Assembly (NCBI GenBank): GCA_035626155.1
Contig: DASPOF010000109.1
Location: 1 to 30,444, forward strand
Origin: DASPOF01 sp035626155
GTDB taxonomy: Bacteria > Desulfobacterota > Binatia > Binatales > Binataceae
Length of the DNA: 30,444 nucleotides
Direction of reading: 5' to 3'
Part shown: piece by piece, positions 5,232 to 13,405 of the stretch
Numbering within the stretch: the first letter of the stretch is position 1
Layout: the number at the start of each line of letters is the position of its first letter
Notes under the pieces: generated by a model
Told to the model about the DNA's origin: nothing
Database searches by the model: none
The model's input: the letters and a program-made list of their open reading frames with translations, nothing else
Program-made: the position numbers and the translations under genes

Positions 5232-7085
5232 ATGAAATTACCGAAGATTGAAATGCTCGCGGCCTCTCTCGCCGCCACCATCGGTGCGATCGTGTTCGCG
5301 GCAGCCGCCGCAACTGCTGCCGCAGATTCGGGCGGCCAGCATGTGAGCCTCTCGCTCAACGCCGGGGAGTCCTACGTAATCCACGACCTGGCGCCCGACA
5401 GCACGCCATCGATCCGCGTCCTCAACAATCCTCACGCCCTCGTCGTGCACTCGGAAAATCCGGGGCAAGTCGTGCTGCTCGGAGCGGAAGCCGGCCAATG
5501 GTCAGTGAAGGTGACGCGCCGCGACGGAACGCGCATCACCTATGACGTGCTAGTGAAATCGATCGCAGTTCCCGGCCAGCCGCTTGAGCCCGGCAAGAGC
5601 CCGCCCGCGATCGGCAATCCGATGGCCGCGGCGCTTCCATCTCCGGCGGCGGCATCGTCGCCCGCGAAAGCAGCCGAGTCCCCGCAGACGACTACGGTTT
5701 CCTCCGGATGGGCGCCGCCGTCTCCGGCTCCGGCGGCATCGTCGCCCGCGAACGTGGCCGCGCTCGCGGAGACGACAACGATTGCTCCCGAGCCGGCCGC
5801 GCCGGCGCGCGATGGAGGTGCGGCGCCCGCGCAGCCCGCCAAGGAGCCGCAACTCGAGCCGCCGGCGGGGCAGAGCCAGGCGGTGAACCCGTTGCCGATG
5901 AAAGAAGGCGGGTTCGTGACCGACCCCGCAGTGGCGGCGTCCCCCGAGGGTTACGTCTCGGATTCAGTTTCGGGCGGAACTCATTACATGCCGGGTGAGG
6001 GGATCGTGCTGACGACCGGGATGTCGGAGATTATCGACTTTCCGCGCAGGCTCACGCGCGTGTCGATCGCTGACTCCAAGGTCGCCGACATACAGGTAAT
6101 CAATCCCAATCAACTGAACATTATAGGTCACGTGCCCGGGTTTACGACGCTGGCGGTCTGGGACGACCAGGGCCGCTATTTCGAACGCCAGGTGCGTATC
6201 GATGCGAGCGGGAAGCAGCAGGTGCTCCTCAACTGTATAGTGGCGGAGCTCGACCGCACCGGGCTGGAAAATCAGGGAATCAACTACTCAGCGGCGTTGT
6301 CCAACTACGGCGTAACGCTGTTCGGGCTGCCCGGTCTGGTCGCCACTCCCTTTACTCAGTCGACCTCGTCAACGGTCAGCAGCATAATGCCGCCGGGCGG
6401 CATGCTGCTCCCGCTGCTTCTCTCCGAGAACGTGACCTACGGCCTTTCGGCGAGGAACTCGAACGTGTCGACCAATACTTTTTTCCAGTTCCTCGAGCAG
6501 CACAACCTCGGGCAGATTCTCGCCGAGCCCCATCTGCTCGCCAACACGGGTGAGGCCGCAAAGTTTATCTCGGGCGGCGAGATACCAATCGTCATCTCGC
6601 AGGCGCTCAACACCTCGATCGTATTCAAGCAGTACGGCACCTCGGTTGAGTTCGTCCCCACGGTGGTTGGGCGCCACGACATCGAGCTGTTCGTCAAGCC
6701 CGAAGTCTCGCAGCCAAATTACGCGGAAGGGGTGAACCTGTTCGGCTTCACGGTGCCGGCCTTCGTCACGCGGCGCGCCGAGACGCTGGTGCAACTCAAG
6801 GACGGGCAGACGCTGATCATCGCGGGGCTCATCCTACGCCAGAAAACCGCGCAGATTCAGAAAGTGCCGTATCTCGGGGACATACCGTATGTCGGCGGCA
6901 TGTTCCGCAATACTTCGTGGACGAATACCGAGTCCGATCTCGTGATGAGCGTAACCCCGCAGATCGTCGCGCCGCTGCCGGCGGGCGGCGAGGTGTTCCT
7001 GCCGAGCGAGCGCGCTCCGATGACGCGCCAGGAGATCGAGACCCACAGGCTTGTCCCGGCCGATGCGAGCCGGCCGCGCTTCTAG
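5232..7085 (+). CDS. cpaC: Tad pilus secretin CpaC (RcpA)
   Basis: This is the outer-membrane secretin through which the Flp pilus emerges. The protein is 617 aa, longer than typical CpaC. Residues 1-31 are a signal peptide. Residues ~36-111 look like a pilus-secretin N-domain (LNAGESYVIHDLAPD to GQWSVKVTRRDGTRITYDVL). Residues ~112-255 are a Pro/Ala/Ser-rich linker with an internal repeat. A second, clearer N-domain follows at ~257-330 (GEGIVLTTGMSEIIDFPRRL, GFTTLAVWDDQGRYFERQV). The secretin barrel includes ILAEPHLLANTGEAAKFISG and GTSVEFVPTV, and ends with TLIIAGLILRQ, VPYLGDIPYVGGMFR and ESDLVMSVTPQIV. GAGAGGAAC lies about 8-15 bases before ATG 5232. The doubled N-domain is unusual and is my own alignment by eye. 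Confidence 0.93.
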   Translation: MKLPKIEMLAASLAATIGAIVFAAAAATAAADSGGQHVSLSLNAGESYVIHDLAPDSTPSIRVLNNPHALVVHSENPGQVVLLGAEAGQWSVKVTRRDGTRITYDVLVKSIAVPGQPLEPGKSPPAIGNPMAAALPSPAAASSPAKAAESPQTTTVSSGWAPPSPAPAASSPANVAALAETTTIAPEPAAPARDGGAAPAQPAKEPQLEPPAGQSQAVNPLPMKEGGFVTDPAVAASPEGYVSDSVSGGTHYMPGEGIVLTTGMSEIIDFPRRLTRVSIADSKVADIQVINPNQLNIIGHVPGFTTLAVWDDQGRYFERQVRIDASGKQQVLLNCIVAELDRTGLENQGINYSAALSNYGVTLFGLPGLVATPFTQSTSSTVSSIMPPGGMLLPLLLSENVTYGLSARNSNVSTNTFFQFLEQHNLGQILAEPHLLANTGEAAKFISGGEIPIVISQALNTSIVFKQYGTSVEFVPTVVGRHDIELFVKPEVSQPNYAEGVNLFGFTVPAFVTRRAETLVQLKDGQTLIIAGLILRQKTAQIQKVPYLGDIPYVGGMFRNTSWTNTESDLVMSVTPQIVAPLPAGGEVFLPSERAPMTRQEIETHRLVPADASRPRF

Positions 7086-7110
7086 GCCCGCCGGGTGCCA
7101 AGGCAAGAAG

Positions 7111-8331
7111 ATGCCAATCCTCGGATCCAAAGGCGAGACGATTTATTCAGGCCTGCGGGTGCAGTTGGTGGGCGATGCCCCCGAGCATCGCGCTGCGGTC
7201 AAGAATGCGCTTGCGGCGATCACGGAGCCGCGGCTCGAAGTAGTGGAGTCGGAAACCCGCCTCCCGCGTCCCGGCGGCGAAACTCCCGACGTCACGATGG
7301 TGATGTTCAACGGCAACGAGGAAGCGGCGATCGCCTACCTCGAGGCGCAGGCGGCGCAATCGCCGCGGCCCGCGATGTTCGCGCTGCTGAGCGGCCGGTC
7401 GCCCGTCCTGATGAAGCGGCTGTTGCGCGCCGGAGCCGACGAACTGCTCTTCCTGCCGCTCGATCCCGCCGATACCGCCCGCGCGCTGCTCAAGATCAGC
7501 GAGGCGCGCTGGCGCACCGAGCGCCGCGAGGGCGGGGTGGTCTGCTCGGTCACGAGCGTGGTCGGCGGCGTCGGCGTGACCACGGTCACGGCGAACCTTG
7601 GGCTGGCGTTCCGGGTGGTGCTCGACCGGCGCGTTGCGCTGCTCGATCTCGACCACCAGGCCGGAGGGCTCGCCATCTACCTGAATCTGGAACCCGAGAT
7701 GACCATCCTTCCGCTGAGCCGGCTTGAGCGCAAACTCGACTCGATTCAGCTCGAATCCGCGCTCACCAAGCATCCCTCCGGCCTTTACATGCTCGCTGCA
7801 CCCAAGCGGATCGAGGAGGCCGAACTCATCTCCGACCTCACGGTCGGGATGGTGCTCGACCTGATGCGCCAGTTGTTCGATTTCGTGATCGTCGATTGCG
7901 GCGATCACGTCGATGAGAACACGGTTGCGGCGTGGGAGCGCTCGGATCACCTGTTCTACATCCTCCAGCAGTCGGTATCGGCGGCGCGATCGGCCTGGCG
8001 GTTCGTGGACCTGTTCGAACGGCTGGGGCTCGGCTCCTTGCAGCCGCAATACATCCTGAACCGCTGGCGCCCCTCGCATCCCATCGGCGAAAAGCAGCTT
8101 GAGAGCACGCTCGGCCATCCGCTCTTCGCGCGGCTTCCCGCCGATGAGCGGACGCTCGAGCGCGTGGAAATCTCGGGCGAGCACCTCTGGCAGGTCGCAC
8201 CCCACTCGCATTTCGCGCGCGCGCTCGAGGCGCTCGCACGGCGCATCGTGCCTCAGCCTCAGGGCGAGGCGGCGGCGCCGGCGGCCGGATTCATGGCGCG
8301 CCTGAGATCGGCCCTGGGCGCGGCTTCGTGA
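7111..8331 (+). CDS. cpaE: CpaE/TadZ-type pilus assembly ATPase-like protein
   Basis: CpaE/TadZ localises the Tad machine to its cellular site. ATG 7111 follows the secretin stop by 25 bp and gives 406 aa; an earlier start would overlap the secretin gene. Residues ~13-130 form a receiver-like N-domain without phosphorylation signatures. From ~142 there is a ParA/MinD-like fold: the P-loop reads VGGVGVTT (151-158), lacking both lysines of the deviant Walker A motif (KGGxGKT). The switch region VALLDLDHQAGGLAIYL is intact, and FDFVIVDCGD matches the second Asp motif. Loss of the P-loop lysine is known in CpaE/TadZ proteins and suggests weak or absent ATP hydrolysis, with a scaffold role. Eleven bases separate it from cpaF. 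Confidence 0.9.
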   Translation: MPILGSKGETIYSGLRVQLVGDAPEHRAAVKNALAAITEPRLEVVESETRLPRPGGETPDVTMVMFNGNEEAAIAYLEAQAAQSPRPAMFALLSGRSPVLMKRLLRAGADELLFLPLDPADTARALLKISEARWRTERREGGVVCSVTSVVGGVGVTTVTANLGLAFRVVLDRRVALLDLDHQAGGLAIYLNLEPEMTILPLSRLERKLDSIQLESALTKHPSGLYMLAAPKRIEEAELISDLTVGMVLDLMRQLFDFVIVDCGDHVDENTVAAWERSDHLFYILQQSVSAARSAWRFVDLFERLGLGSLQPQYILNRWRPSHPIGEKQLESTLGHPLFARLPADERTLERVEISGEHLWQVAPHSHFARALEALARRIVPQPQGEAAAPAAGFMARLRSALGAAS

Positions 8332-8341
8332 GGAGGATGCG

Positions 8342-9721
8342 ATGGGACTGACGGATCGAGTCTCGCAGACCGGCGGCACACCGGCGCAGCCCGCAGGTCC
8401 CGGCAGCTCGCTCATCGGAGTCGCGGTGCGCCGGCGCAAGGACCAGCTCGGCGAGAGCGCGCGCCGGCTCCAAATCAAGGTTCACAACCGCCTGCTCGAG
8501 ACTATCGACGTCTCCAAGCTCGAAACCCTCGACCCGGCGGTCATCTCGAGCAAAGTCAGCGCCACCATCAACGAGATCCTTATCGAGGAAGGCCGGCTTC
8601 TGACCGACGCCGACCGCGACCGGCTCGTCGATCAAATCAAGAACGAGCTTTTGGGTCTCGGCCCGCTGGAGCCGCTGCTGCGCGATGACGAAATCACCGA
8701 CATCTTGGTCAACGGCCACAACCAGGTTTATATCGAGAAATTCGGCAAGCTCCATCGCGCCGACGTGAGCTTCCAGGACGATCAGCATCTGATGCTGATC
8801 ATCGATCGAATCGTGTCGCGGGTGGGCAGGCGCGTCGATGAGGCATCGCCGATGGTGGATGCGCGGCTGCCCGACGGATCGCGCGTCAACGCGATCATCC
8901 CGCCGCTCGCGCTCGATGGGCCGGCGCTTTCGATTCGCCGCTTCGGCCACCACCGCTACGACATCGCATCGCTGGTCGACAAGGAGACGCTCACCTGGGA
9001 CATCGTGGAGTTCCTCAAGGCGGTGGTTCGCGTGCGCCTCAACGTGCTGGTTTGCGGCGGGACGGGATCGGGCAAGACGACGATGCTCAACTGTCTTTCG
9101 GCGTTCATCCCCGACGACGAGCGAATCATCACGGTCGAAGACTCGGCCGAGCTGATGCTCCAGCAGCCCCACGTCGTGCGGCTTGAGACCCGCCCGCCCA
9201 ACCTCGAGGGCAAGGGCGAGATCACGCAGCGCGACCTGGTGCGCAACTGCCTGCGAATGCGGCCCGACCGGATCGTGCTCGGCGAGGTGCGCGGGGCCGA
9301 GGTGTTCGACATGCTGCAAGCCATGTCGACCGGCCACGACGGCTCGATCGCCACGATTCACGCCGACTCCCCGCGCGAATGCCTCCAGCGGCTCGAGATG
9401 TTGATGCTGCTGTCGGGGTTCTCGATTCCGACGCGCGCGATGCGCCAGCAGATCGCATCCGCCATCAACGTGATCGTCCAGGTCAGCCGGCTCTCTGACG
9501 GCACGCGCAAGGTGCTGAAAATCTCCGAGGTCACCGGGATGGAGGGCGAGATGGTGATGATGCAGGACCTGTTCGAGTTCGCGCGCACGGAGACGCGCCC
9601 CAACGGCAAGGTGATTGGCACCTTCCGTCCCACCGGGGTCCGCTCGACTTTCTCGCGCCGCCTGGAAGTGGCCGGGTTCAAGCTCGACCAGCGCCTGTTC
9701 CAGGCCGAGCAGGAGCAGTGA
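8342..9721 (+). CDS. cpaF: Tad pilus assembly motor ATPase CpaF (TadA)
   Basis: CpaF is the hexameric cytoplasmic secretion ATPase that powers Flp pilus polymerisation and probably retraction. It is 459 aa, normal for the family. The N-terminal domain (to ~225) includes DEITDILVNG and ARLPDGSRVNAIIPPLAL. The motor domain has Walker A GGTGSGKTT (239-247), Asp box ITVEDSAEL, Walker B-like RIVLGEVRG (~310-318) and His box ATIHADSP. GAGGAGG (8330-8336) overlaps the cpaE stop and precedes ATG 8342. It is tightly packed between cpaE and tadB, in the standard Tad order. Confidence 0.96.
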   Translation: MGLTDRVSQTGGTPAQPAGPGSSLIGVAVRRRKDQLGESARRLQIKVHNRLLETIDVSKLETLDPAVISSKVSATINEILIEEGRLLTDADRDRLVDQIKNELLGLGPLEPLLRDDEITDILVNGHNQVYIEKFGKLHRADVSFQDDQHLMLIIDRIVSRVGRRVDEASPMVDARLPDGSRVNAIIPPLALDGPALSIRRFGHHRYDIASLVDKETLTWDIVEFLKAVVRVRLNVLVCGGTGSGKTTMLNCLSAFIPDDERIITVEDSAELMLQQPHVVRLETRPPNLEGKGEITQRDLVRNCLRMRPDRIVLGEVRGAEVFDMLQAMSTGHDGSIATIHADSPRECLQRLEMLMLLSGFSIPTRAMRQQIASAINVIVQVSRLSDGTRKVLKISEVTGMEGEMVMMQDLFEFARTETRPNGKVIGTFRPTGVRSTFSRRLEVAGFKLDQRLFQAEQEQ

Positions 9722-9725
9722 CGCG

Positions 9726-10676
9726 ATGGATCAGAAAGTCGCGCTGTTGCTGGTGGGGATGATGGCCGTCGTGGCGCTCCTGGTTGCGCGCCGCCGCAGA
9801 CGCCCTGGGATGACGCGCGCGCTGCTGCTCAGGATGATGCGCCCGGAACCGCCCAAGGGCGTGGACATCACGCGGGCCGGGCGGCGCCAGCAGAAATCGA
9901 GCGAGCTGTTCAGGGCATTTTACCGGCTCAACCTTCTCCATCAGCTCGAAGTGAACATGTGGCAGGCCGGCATCTATGCGCCGGTGGCTGACGTGCTTCT
10001 GATCATGGTTCTGCTGTGCGGCGCTGGTGTGATCGGAGGAGATGCGATTTGGAATGACCTGCCGCTGTCGCTCGCGCTCGGCGCGGGGCTGGCATCGCTG
10101 CCGATCGTTTACATCCGGATTCGGCGCCAGCGCCGCCTCAAGGAGTTCGCCAACCAGTTGCCCTACGTACTCGATCTGATCAAGTCGTCGCTCGAGGCGG
10201 GCCATACGCTGCTGCGCGCCTTCCAGGTAATCGTCGCCGAATTCTCAGATCCCGTCGCCGGCGAATTCCGATCGGTTATCGAGCAATCGCGCCTGGGGCT
10301 TCCGCTCCCGCGCGCGCTCGAGCAGATGCTCGACCGCGTCCCGATCGACGATCTCCGCCTGCTGATCGTGGCGGTGCAGGTGCAGTCGGAGGTCGGAAGC
10401 TCGCTCGCGCATATCGTCGGGCGGCTGTCCGAAATCGTGCGCACGCGCCAGCGGCTCCACCAGCAGATCCGCGCGCTCACCGCGCAGTCTCGGATGAGCG
10501 GACTGGTAGTAGGACTGCTGCCGGTGGTGCTGCTCGCCGCCTTCAGCGTGATCCAACCGGCCTACACCCACGCCCTGTTTTACGATCCGCAGGGCCTGCT
10601 GCTTCTCAAGATCGCCGGAACTCTCGACCTGATCGCGTTCTTCATGATCCGGAAACTGGTCAACGTCGCGTACTGA
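9726..10676 (+). CDS. tadB: Tad platform protein TadB
   Basis: TadB is one of two inner-membrane platform proteins (GspF/PilC fold) that couple CpaF to pilin polymerisation. ATG 9726 lies 4 bp after the cpaF stop and gives 316 aa. Membrane segments are seen near residues 4-20, ~95-135 (two) and at the C-terminus (two, GLVVGLLPVVLLAAF and AGTLDLIAFFMI). The GspF domain contains QLPYVLDLIKSSLEAGHTLL and VQVQSEVGSSLAHIVGRLSE. The frame extends upstream, but there it overlaps cpaF and lacks pilus homology. One base separates its stop from the tadC start, implying translational coupling. Confidence 0.94.
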   Translation: MDQKVALLLVGMMAVVALLVARRRRRPGMTRALLLRMMRPEPPKGVDITRAGRRQQKSSELFRAFYRLNLLHQLEVNMWQAGIYAPVADVLLIMVLLCGAGVIGGDAIWNDLPLSLALGAGLASLPIVYIRIRRQRRLKEFANQLPYVLDLIKSSLEAGHTLLRAFQVIVAEFSDPVAGEFRSVIEQSRLGLPLPRALEQMLDRVPIDDLRLLIVAVQVQSEVGSSLAHIVGRLSEIVRTRQRLHQQIRALTAQSRMSGLVVGLLPVVLLAAFSVIQPAYTHALFYDPQGLLLLKIAGTLDLIAFFMIRKLVNVAY

Positions 10677-10677
10677 G

Positions 10678-11613
10678 ATGACTCCACTGCAGGCAAGCAT
10701 CGCGGTCCTGGTTCTGATCGGGGGAGTTGCGCTGGCGGCCTATGCTCTGCTCTTCAGCCAGCAGCGCAGAGTCGAGGAAAGAATCACCGATATGAGCGTG
10801 AAGATGCGCGTGGCTTACGCGGCCGGCGCGCCGCCGGGCACCATGACGGATTCCGCTGCCAGCGCGTTCCTGCGCTGGGTTGCGCGCCGCCTGCCGCCGC
10901 CGCGCACGGACACGGCACAGGGCGAGAGGACGGCGCACTTATTGTCGCAGGCCGGCTACCCTCGCTCGAGCGCGCTCGTGACGTTTCAGGTTTTGCGTCT
11001 GGCCGCGACCGTCGCGGGCGCGATCGGAGCGCTTGCCTGCGGGATCATCCTGGGCGCCAGCGACGCCAAGCCGATCGTGATGATGGCCTGCGGTGCGGCG
11101 GCGGGCGCTTTCGTGCCCAGTTACGTCCTCACGCGCAAGGCCAAAAAACGCCAATTCGCGATCGCCACTCAGCTCTCCGATGTGCTCGACCTGCTCGTGG
11201 TTTGCGTCGAGGCGGGACTCGGTCTTGCCGAGGCGATCAAGGTGGTCGGCGCCGTTTGCGAGCGCCAGAAGCAGGAAATCGGCGTCGAGCTCGGGACCAT
11301 CGCGGGCGAGCTGACCGCCGGTTCATCGCTCGGCCAGGCGCTTCGCAATTTCGCCGAGCGCACCGCGGTGGCCGATATCAAGCCGCTGGCCGCCACCCTA
11401 ATTCAGAGCGAGCAGCTCGGCGCGCAGATCGGTCCCGCGCTGCGCTCGATGTCGGACGCGATACGCACTGCGCGGCGGCTGCGCGCCGAGGAAGCTGCGC
11501 AGAAGACCACAGTCAAGATCCTGTTCCCGCTCGTGCTCTTCATTCTTCCCGCGATGATGATCGTGATCGTGGGACCGGCCATGATCCAAATCATGCGAAC
11601 GCTGAACCACTGA
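10678..11613 (+). CDS. tadC: Tad platform protein TadC
   Basis: The partner of TadB in the inner-membrane platform. It has 311 aa, an N-terminal membrane segment (residues 7-28), two central segments (~105-150), a GspF domain (QLSDVLDLLVVCVEAGLGLA, LIQSEQLGAQIGPALRSMSD) and a final hydrophobic helix (ILFPLVLFILPAMMIVIV). It starts at ATG 10678 within TGAGATG, right behind tadB, with no own Shine-Dalgarno. It is the last Tad gene in view. TadD/E/F/G and a prepilin peptidase do not follow; a 512-bp spacer leads to activator 2. Confidence 0.94.
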   Translation: MTPLQASIAVLVLIGGVALAAYALLFSQQRRVEERITDMSVKMRVAYAAGAPPGTMTDSAASAFLRWVARRLPPPRTDTAQGERTAHLLSQAGYPRSSALVTFQVLRLAATVAGAIGALACGIILGASDAKPIVMMACGAAAGAFVPSYVLTRKAKKRQFAIATQLSDVLDLLVVCVEAGLGLAEAIKVVGAVCERQKQEIGVELGTIAGELTAGSSLGQALRNFAERTAVADIKPLAATLIQSEQLGAQIGPALRSMSDAIRTARRLRAEEAAQKTTVKILFPLVLFILPAMMIVIVGPAMIQIMRTLNH

Positions 11614-12044
11614 GCGCCGCGCCGGCTGCCGCATCCCATCTCGCTGATGCTCTGGCGCGACGAGGCGTGACGATTTGCAACAGTCCGCGGGTGATAGCGC
11701 GAGCGCTCGCAATGGGCTGGGACGGCGCGGCCGAGTGAATCGAAGTAGCTAATCGTATTCGCGGCCGGATCGTTGCGCGGCAGACTTGAGCCATGCTCGT
11801 CAAGCGCCGGCTGGATTTGTCCAATCCGTTCCGGCTCGGTCTGGGCTTGCCATTACCAGATCGCTGCAAGCTAATGCGCGGCACGATCCGTTCCCTCGCG
11901 GTCACTGGCCGGTTGCGCCCGCACATCCGCATTTGGCGCGCGTATGAGGGCAATCCAATGCCGACGCGACGATATTTTGCCACTCGTCGTTTTCTGCCGC
12001 GGCCCATCGCACAGAGATCGTTTCGCGTTTGACCCACCGGCGCG
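11614..12044. other. Long spacer upstream of activator 2
   Basis: No convincing gene: the plus frame 11793-12032 (79 codons) has no family features. The spacer holds a perfect 12-bp palindrome GCGAGCGCTCGC (11699-11710), the heptamer GCTAATC (11748-11754) shared with the flp1 region, and a 6-bp inverted repeat at 11967-11989. No terminator with a T-run is visible behind tadC, so read-through into activator 2 is possible. Confidence 0.6.
11967..11989. promoter_or_regulatory. Candidate upstream activator site
   Basis: CGACGA (11967-11972) and TCGTCG (11984-11989) form a perfect dyad with an 11-bp spacer. Its centre is about 68 bp upstream of the -24 element at 12045, within the usual range for dimeric Fis-type activator sites. 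No copy was found upstream of flp1, so the assignment is weak. Confidence 0.3.
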
Positions 12045-12060
12045 TGGCCCGGCGTTTGCT
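12045..12060 (+). promoter_or_regulatory. Sigma-54 (-24/-12) promoter of activator 2
   Basis: TGGCCCGGCGTTTGCT matches TGGCACGRNNNTTGCW with a single mismatch (A to C at the fifth base) and has the exact GG-N10-GC spacing. The start would be near 12071, about 55 nt before GTG 12126. A sigma-54 promoter in front of a sigma-54 activator implies autoactivation or activation by its paralogue. Confidence 0.72.
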
Positions 12061-12125
12061 CATAAACGGTGACCGTGAGCATTACGCGTTGATTTCATTC
12101 TCCAGCTCTCCGGGAGGACGCGCGC

Positions 12126-13307
12126 GTGCAAGATCCAGATCCAAATAGCGTGAAAGAGGCTGACGTTGAGGCCCGTGGAGAGGATTTTGATGCGGTCGGA
12201 TCCGATTGGGTGACCGTCGAGCGACTCAGCCATGGCGTAGAGCATGTCGGCGGCATGGTGGTGAGGTCCGCGCAGGTGCGCAAAGTCCTGCGGACGATCG
12301 CACGGCTCAGCCCGCATAAGGCGACGGTGCTCGTTCACGGCGAGTCTGGAACCGGCAAAGAATTGGTCGCCCGCGCGCTGCATACCCTGGGGCCGGTACC
12401 ATCCGGACCGTTTGTGACCTTCAACTGCTCGAATCTGGTCGAGACGCTGGCGGAATCGCAACTGTTCGGCCACGTCAAGGGCGCGTTCACCGATGCGCGC
12501 GAGGATGCGATCGGGTACTTCCGCTCGGCCAGCGGAGGCACGCTCTTCCTCGATGAGATCGGCGACCTGCCGCTCAAGTTGCAGCCCAAGTTGCTGCATG
12601 CCGTCGAGGCGCACGAAGTGCAGCCGGTAGGTTCGGCGCACAGCCACAAGGTGGATATCCGGCTGGTCGCCGCGACCAACCGGGATCTTCGCGCGATGGT
12701 CAAGGTCGGCCTGTTCCGCGACGATCTGTACTACCGCCTGAGCGCGACCGCGATTTACCTCCCGCCGCTTCGCGAGCGGCGCGAGGCGATTCCCGCCCTG
12801 GTCGGACATTTCATCGAGCATTACAACCGCCTGTTTGGCAAGCAGATCGATTTCATCTCCCGCCGGGCCCTCGATGCGTTGCGGGCCTATCAATGGCCGG
12901 GCAATGTGCGCGAACTCGCAAACGCGATCGAAAGCGCAGTCATCATGAGCGAGAGCGATCGCCTGACCGCCGACGACTTGCCCGAACACGTCACCTGCGC
13001 GACGGCGCCGCTGCCCAGCCAGGAAGAGGCCATCCCGCCGCTTGCCCTGGAGGGGCCCGTCGCGGCGGCTGGCACCGGCACCCATGATGCCCCCTCCGAG
13101 AGCACTCCGTTGCTGCTCGACGAAGTGATCAAGCGCACGCTGGTCCGCTCGCTCGAGGAGACCGACGGCAACCGCCGGCGCGCGGCCGACCTGCTTGGCG
13201 TGTCGCGCTCGACGCTGTACCGGATGCTCGCGCGCTACGGGCTGGCGGAAAACCCGCCTCGCCGCCCGATCGACGGTCTTCATCAAGGCCGCCACTACCC
13301 GGCCTGA
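12126..13307 (+). CDS. Sigma-54-dependent transcriptional activator without sensory domain (activator 2)
   Basis: A 393-aa enhancer-binding protein paralogous to activator 1. GTG 12126 is 8 bases behind GGGAGG. After ~27 unconserved residues comes the AAA+ domain: Walker A GESGTGKE (72-79), contact loop GAFTDA (119-124), Walker B GTLFLDEI, sensor I AATNRDL, and WPGNVRELANAIESA. A ~55-residue Ala/Pro-rich hinge leads to a Fis-type HTH (RAADLLGVSRSTLYRMLARY). The HTH differs from that of activator 1 at a few recognition-helix positions (SRSTLYRMLARY against SRYTVYRMLNRY), so related but not necessarily identical sites are expected. It is the only gene downstream of the 12045 promoter before a terminator at 13327, and probably closes the Tad regulatory unit. 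Confidence 0.93.
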   Translation: MQDPDPNSVKEADVEARGEDFDAVGSDWVTVERLSHGVEHVGGMVVRSAQVRKVLRTIARLSPHKATVLVHGESGTGKELVARALHTLGPVPSGPFVTFNCSNLVETLAESQLFGHVKGAFTDAREDAIGYFRSASGGTLFLDEIGDLPLKLQPKLLHAVEAHEVQPVGSAHSHKVDIRLVAATNRDLRAMVKVGLFRDDLYYRLSATAIYLPPLRERREAIPALVGHFIEHYNRLFGKQIDFISRRALDALRAYQWPGNVRELANAIESAVIMSESDRLTADDLPEHVTCATAPLPSQEEAIPPLALEGPVAAAGTGTHDAPSESTPLLLDEVIKRTLVRSLEETDGNRRRAADLLGVSRSTLYRMLARYGLAENPPRRPIDGLHQGRHYPA

Positions 13308-13326
13308 TAGCCGGACCCGAATCCCT

Positions 13327-13364
13327 GCGAGCGCGCCGTGCGGCGTTCCTCGCGTGGTTTTTTT
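13327..13364 (+). terminator. Probable intrinsic terminator after activator 2
   Basis: Outer stem GCGAG/CTCGC and inner stem CGCC/GGCG with a GTGC loop, separated by small interior loops, are followed by GTGG and seven T residues (13358-13364). It lies 20 bp past the activator 2 stop and 42 bp before the XdhC start, so it separates the Tad unit from the molybdenum genes. Confidence 0.5.
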
Positions 13365-13405
13365 GCGCGCGCCCGTTTTGATACTCTGACAATTGAATTT
13401 CCCCG

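Noticed and set aside
7147..9361. Long minus-strand frames opposite cpaE and cpaF.
   Set aside because: Low-complexity Arg/Glu/His-rich products; the plus strand encodes complete, conserved Tad proteins.
11793..12032. 79-codon plus frame in the spacer before activator 2.
   Set aside because: Composition is that of translated spacer DNA; no ribosome-binding site or motif.
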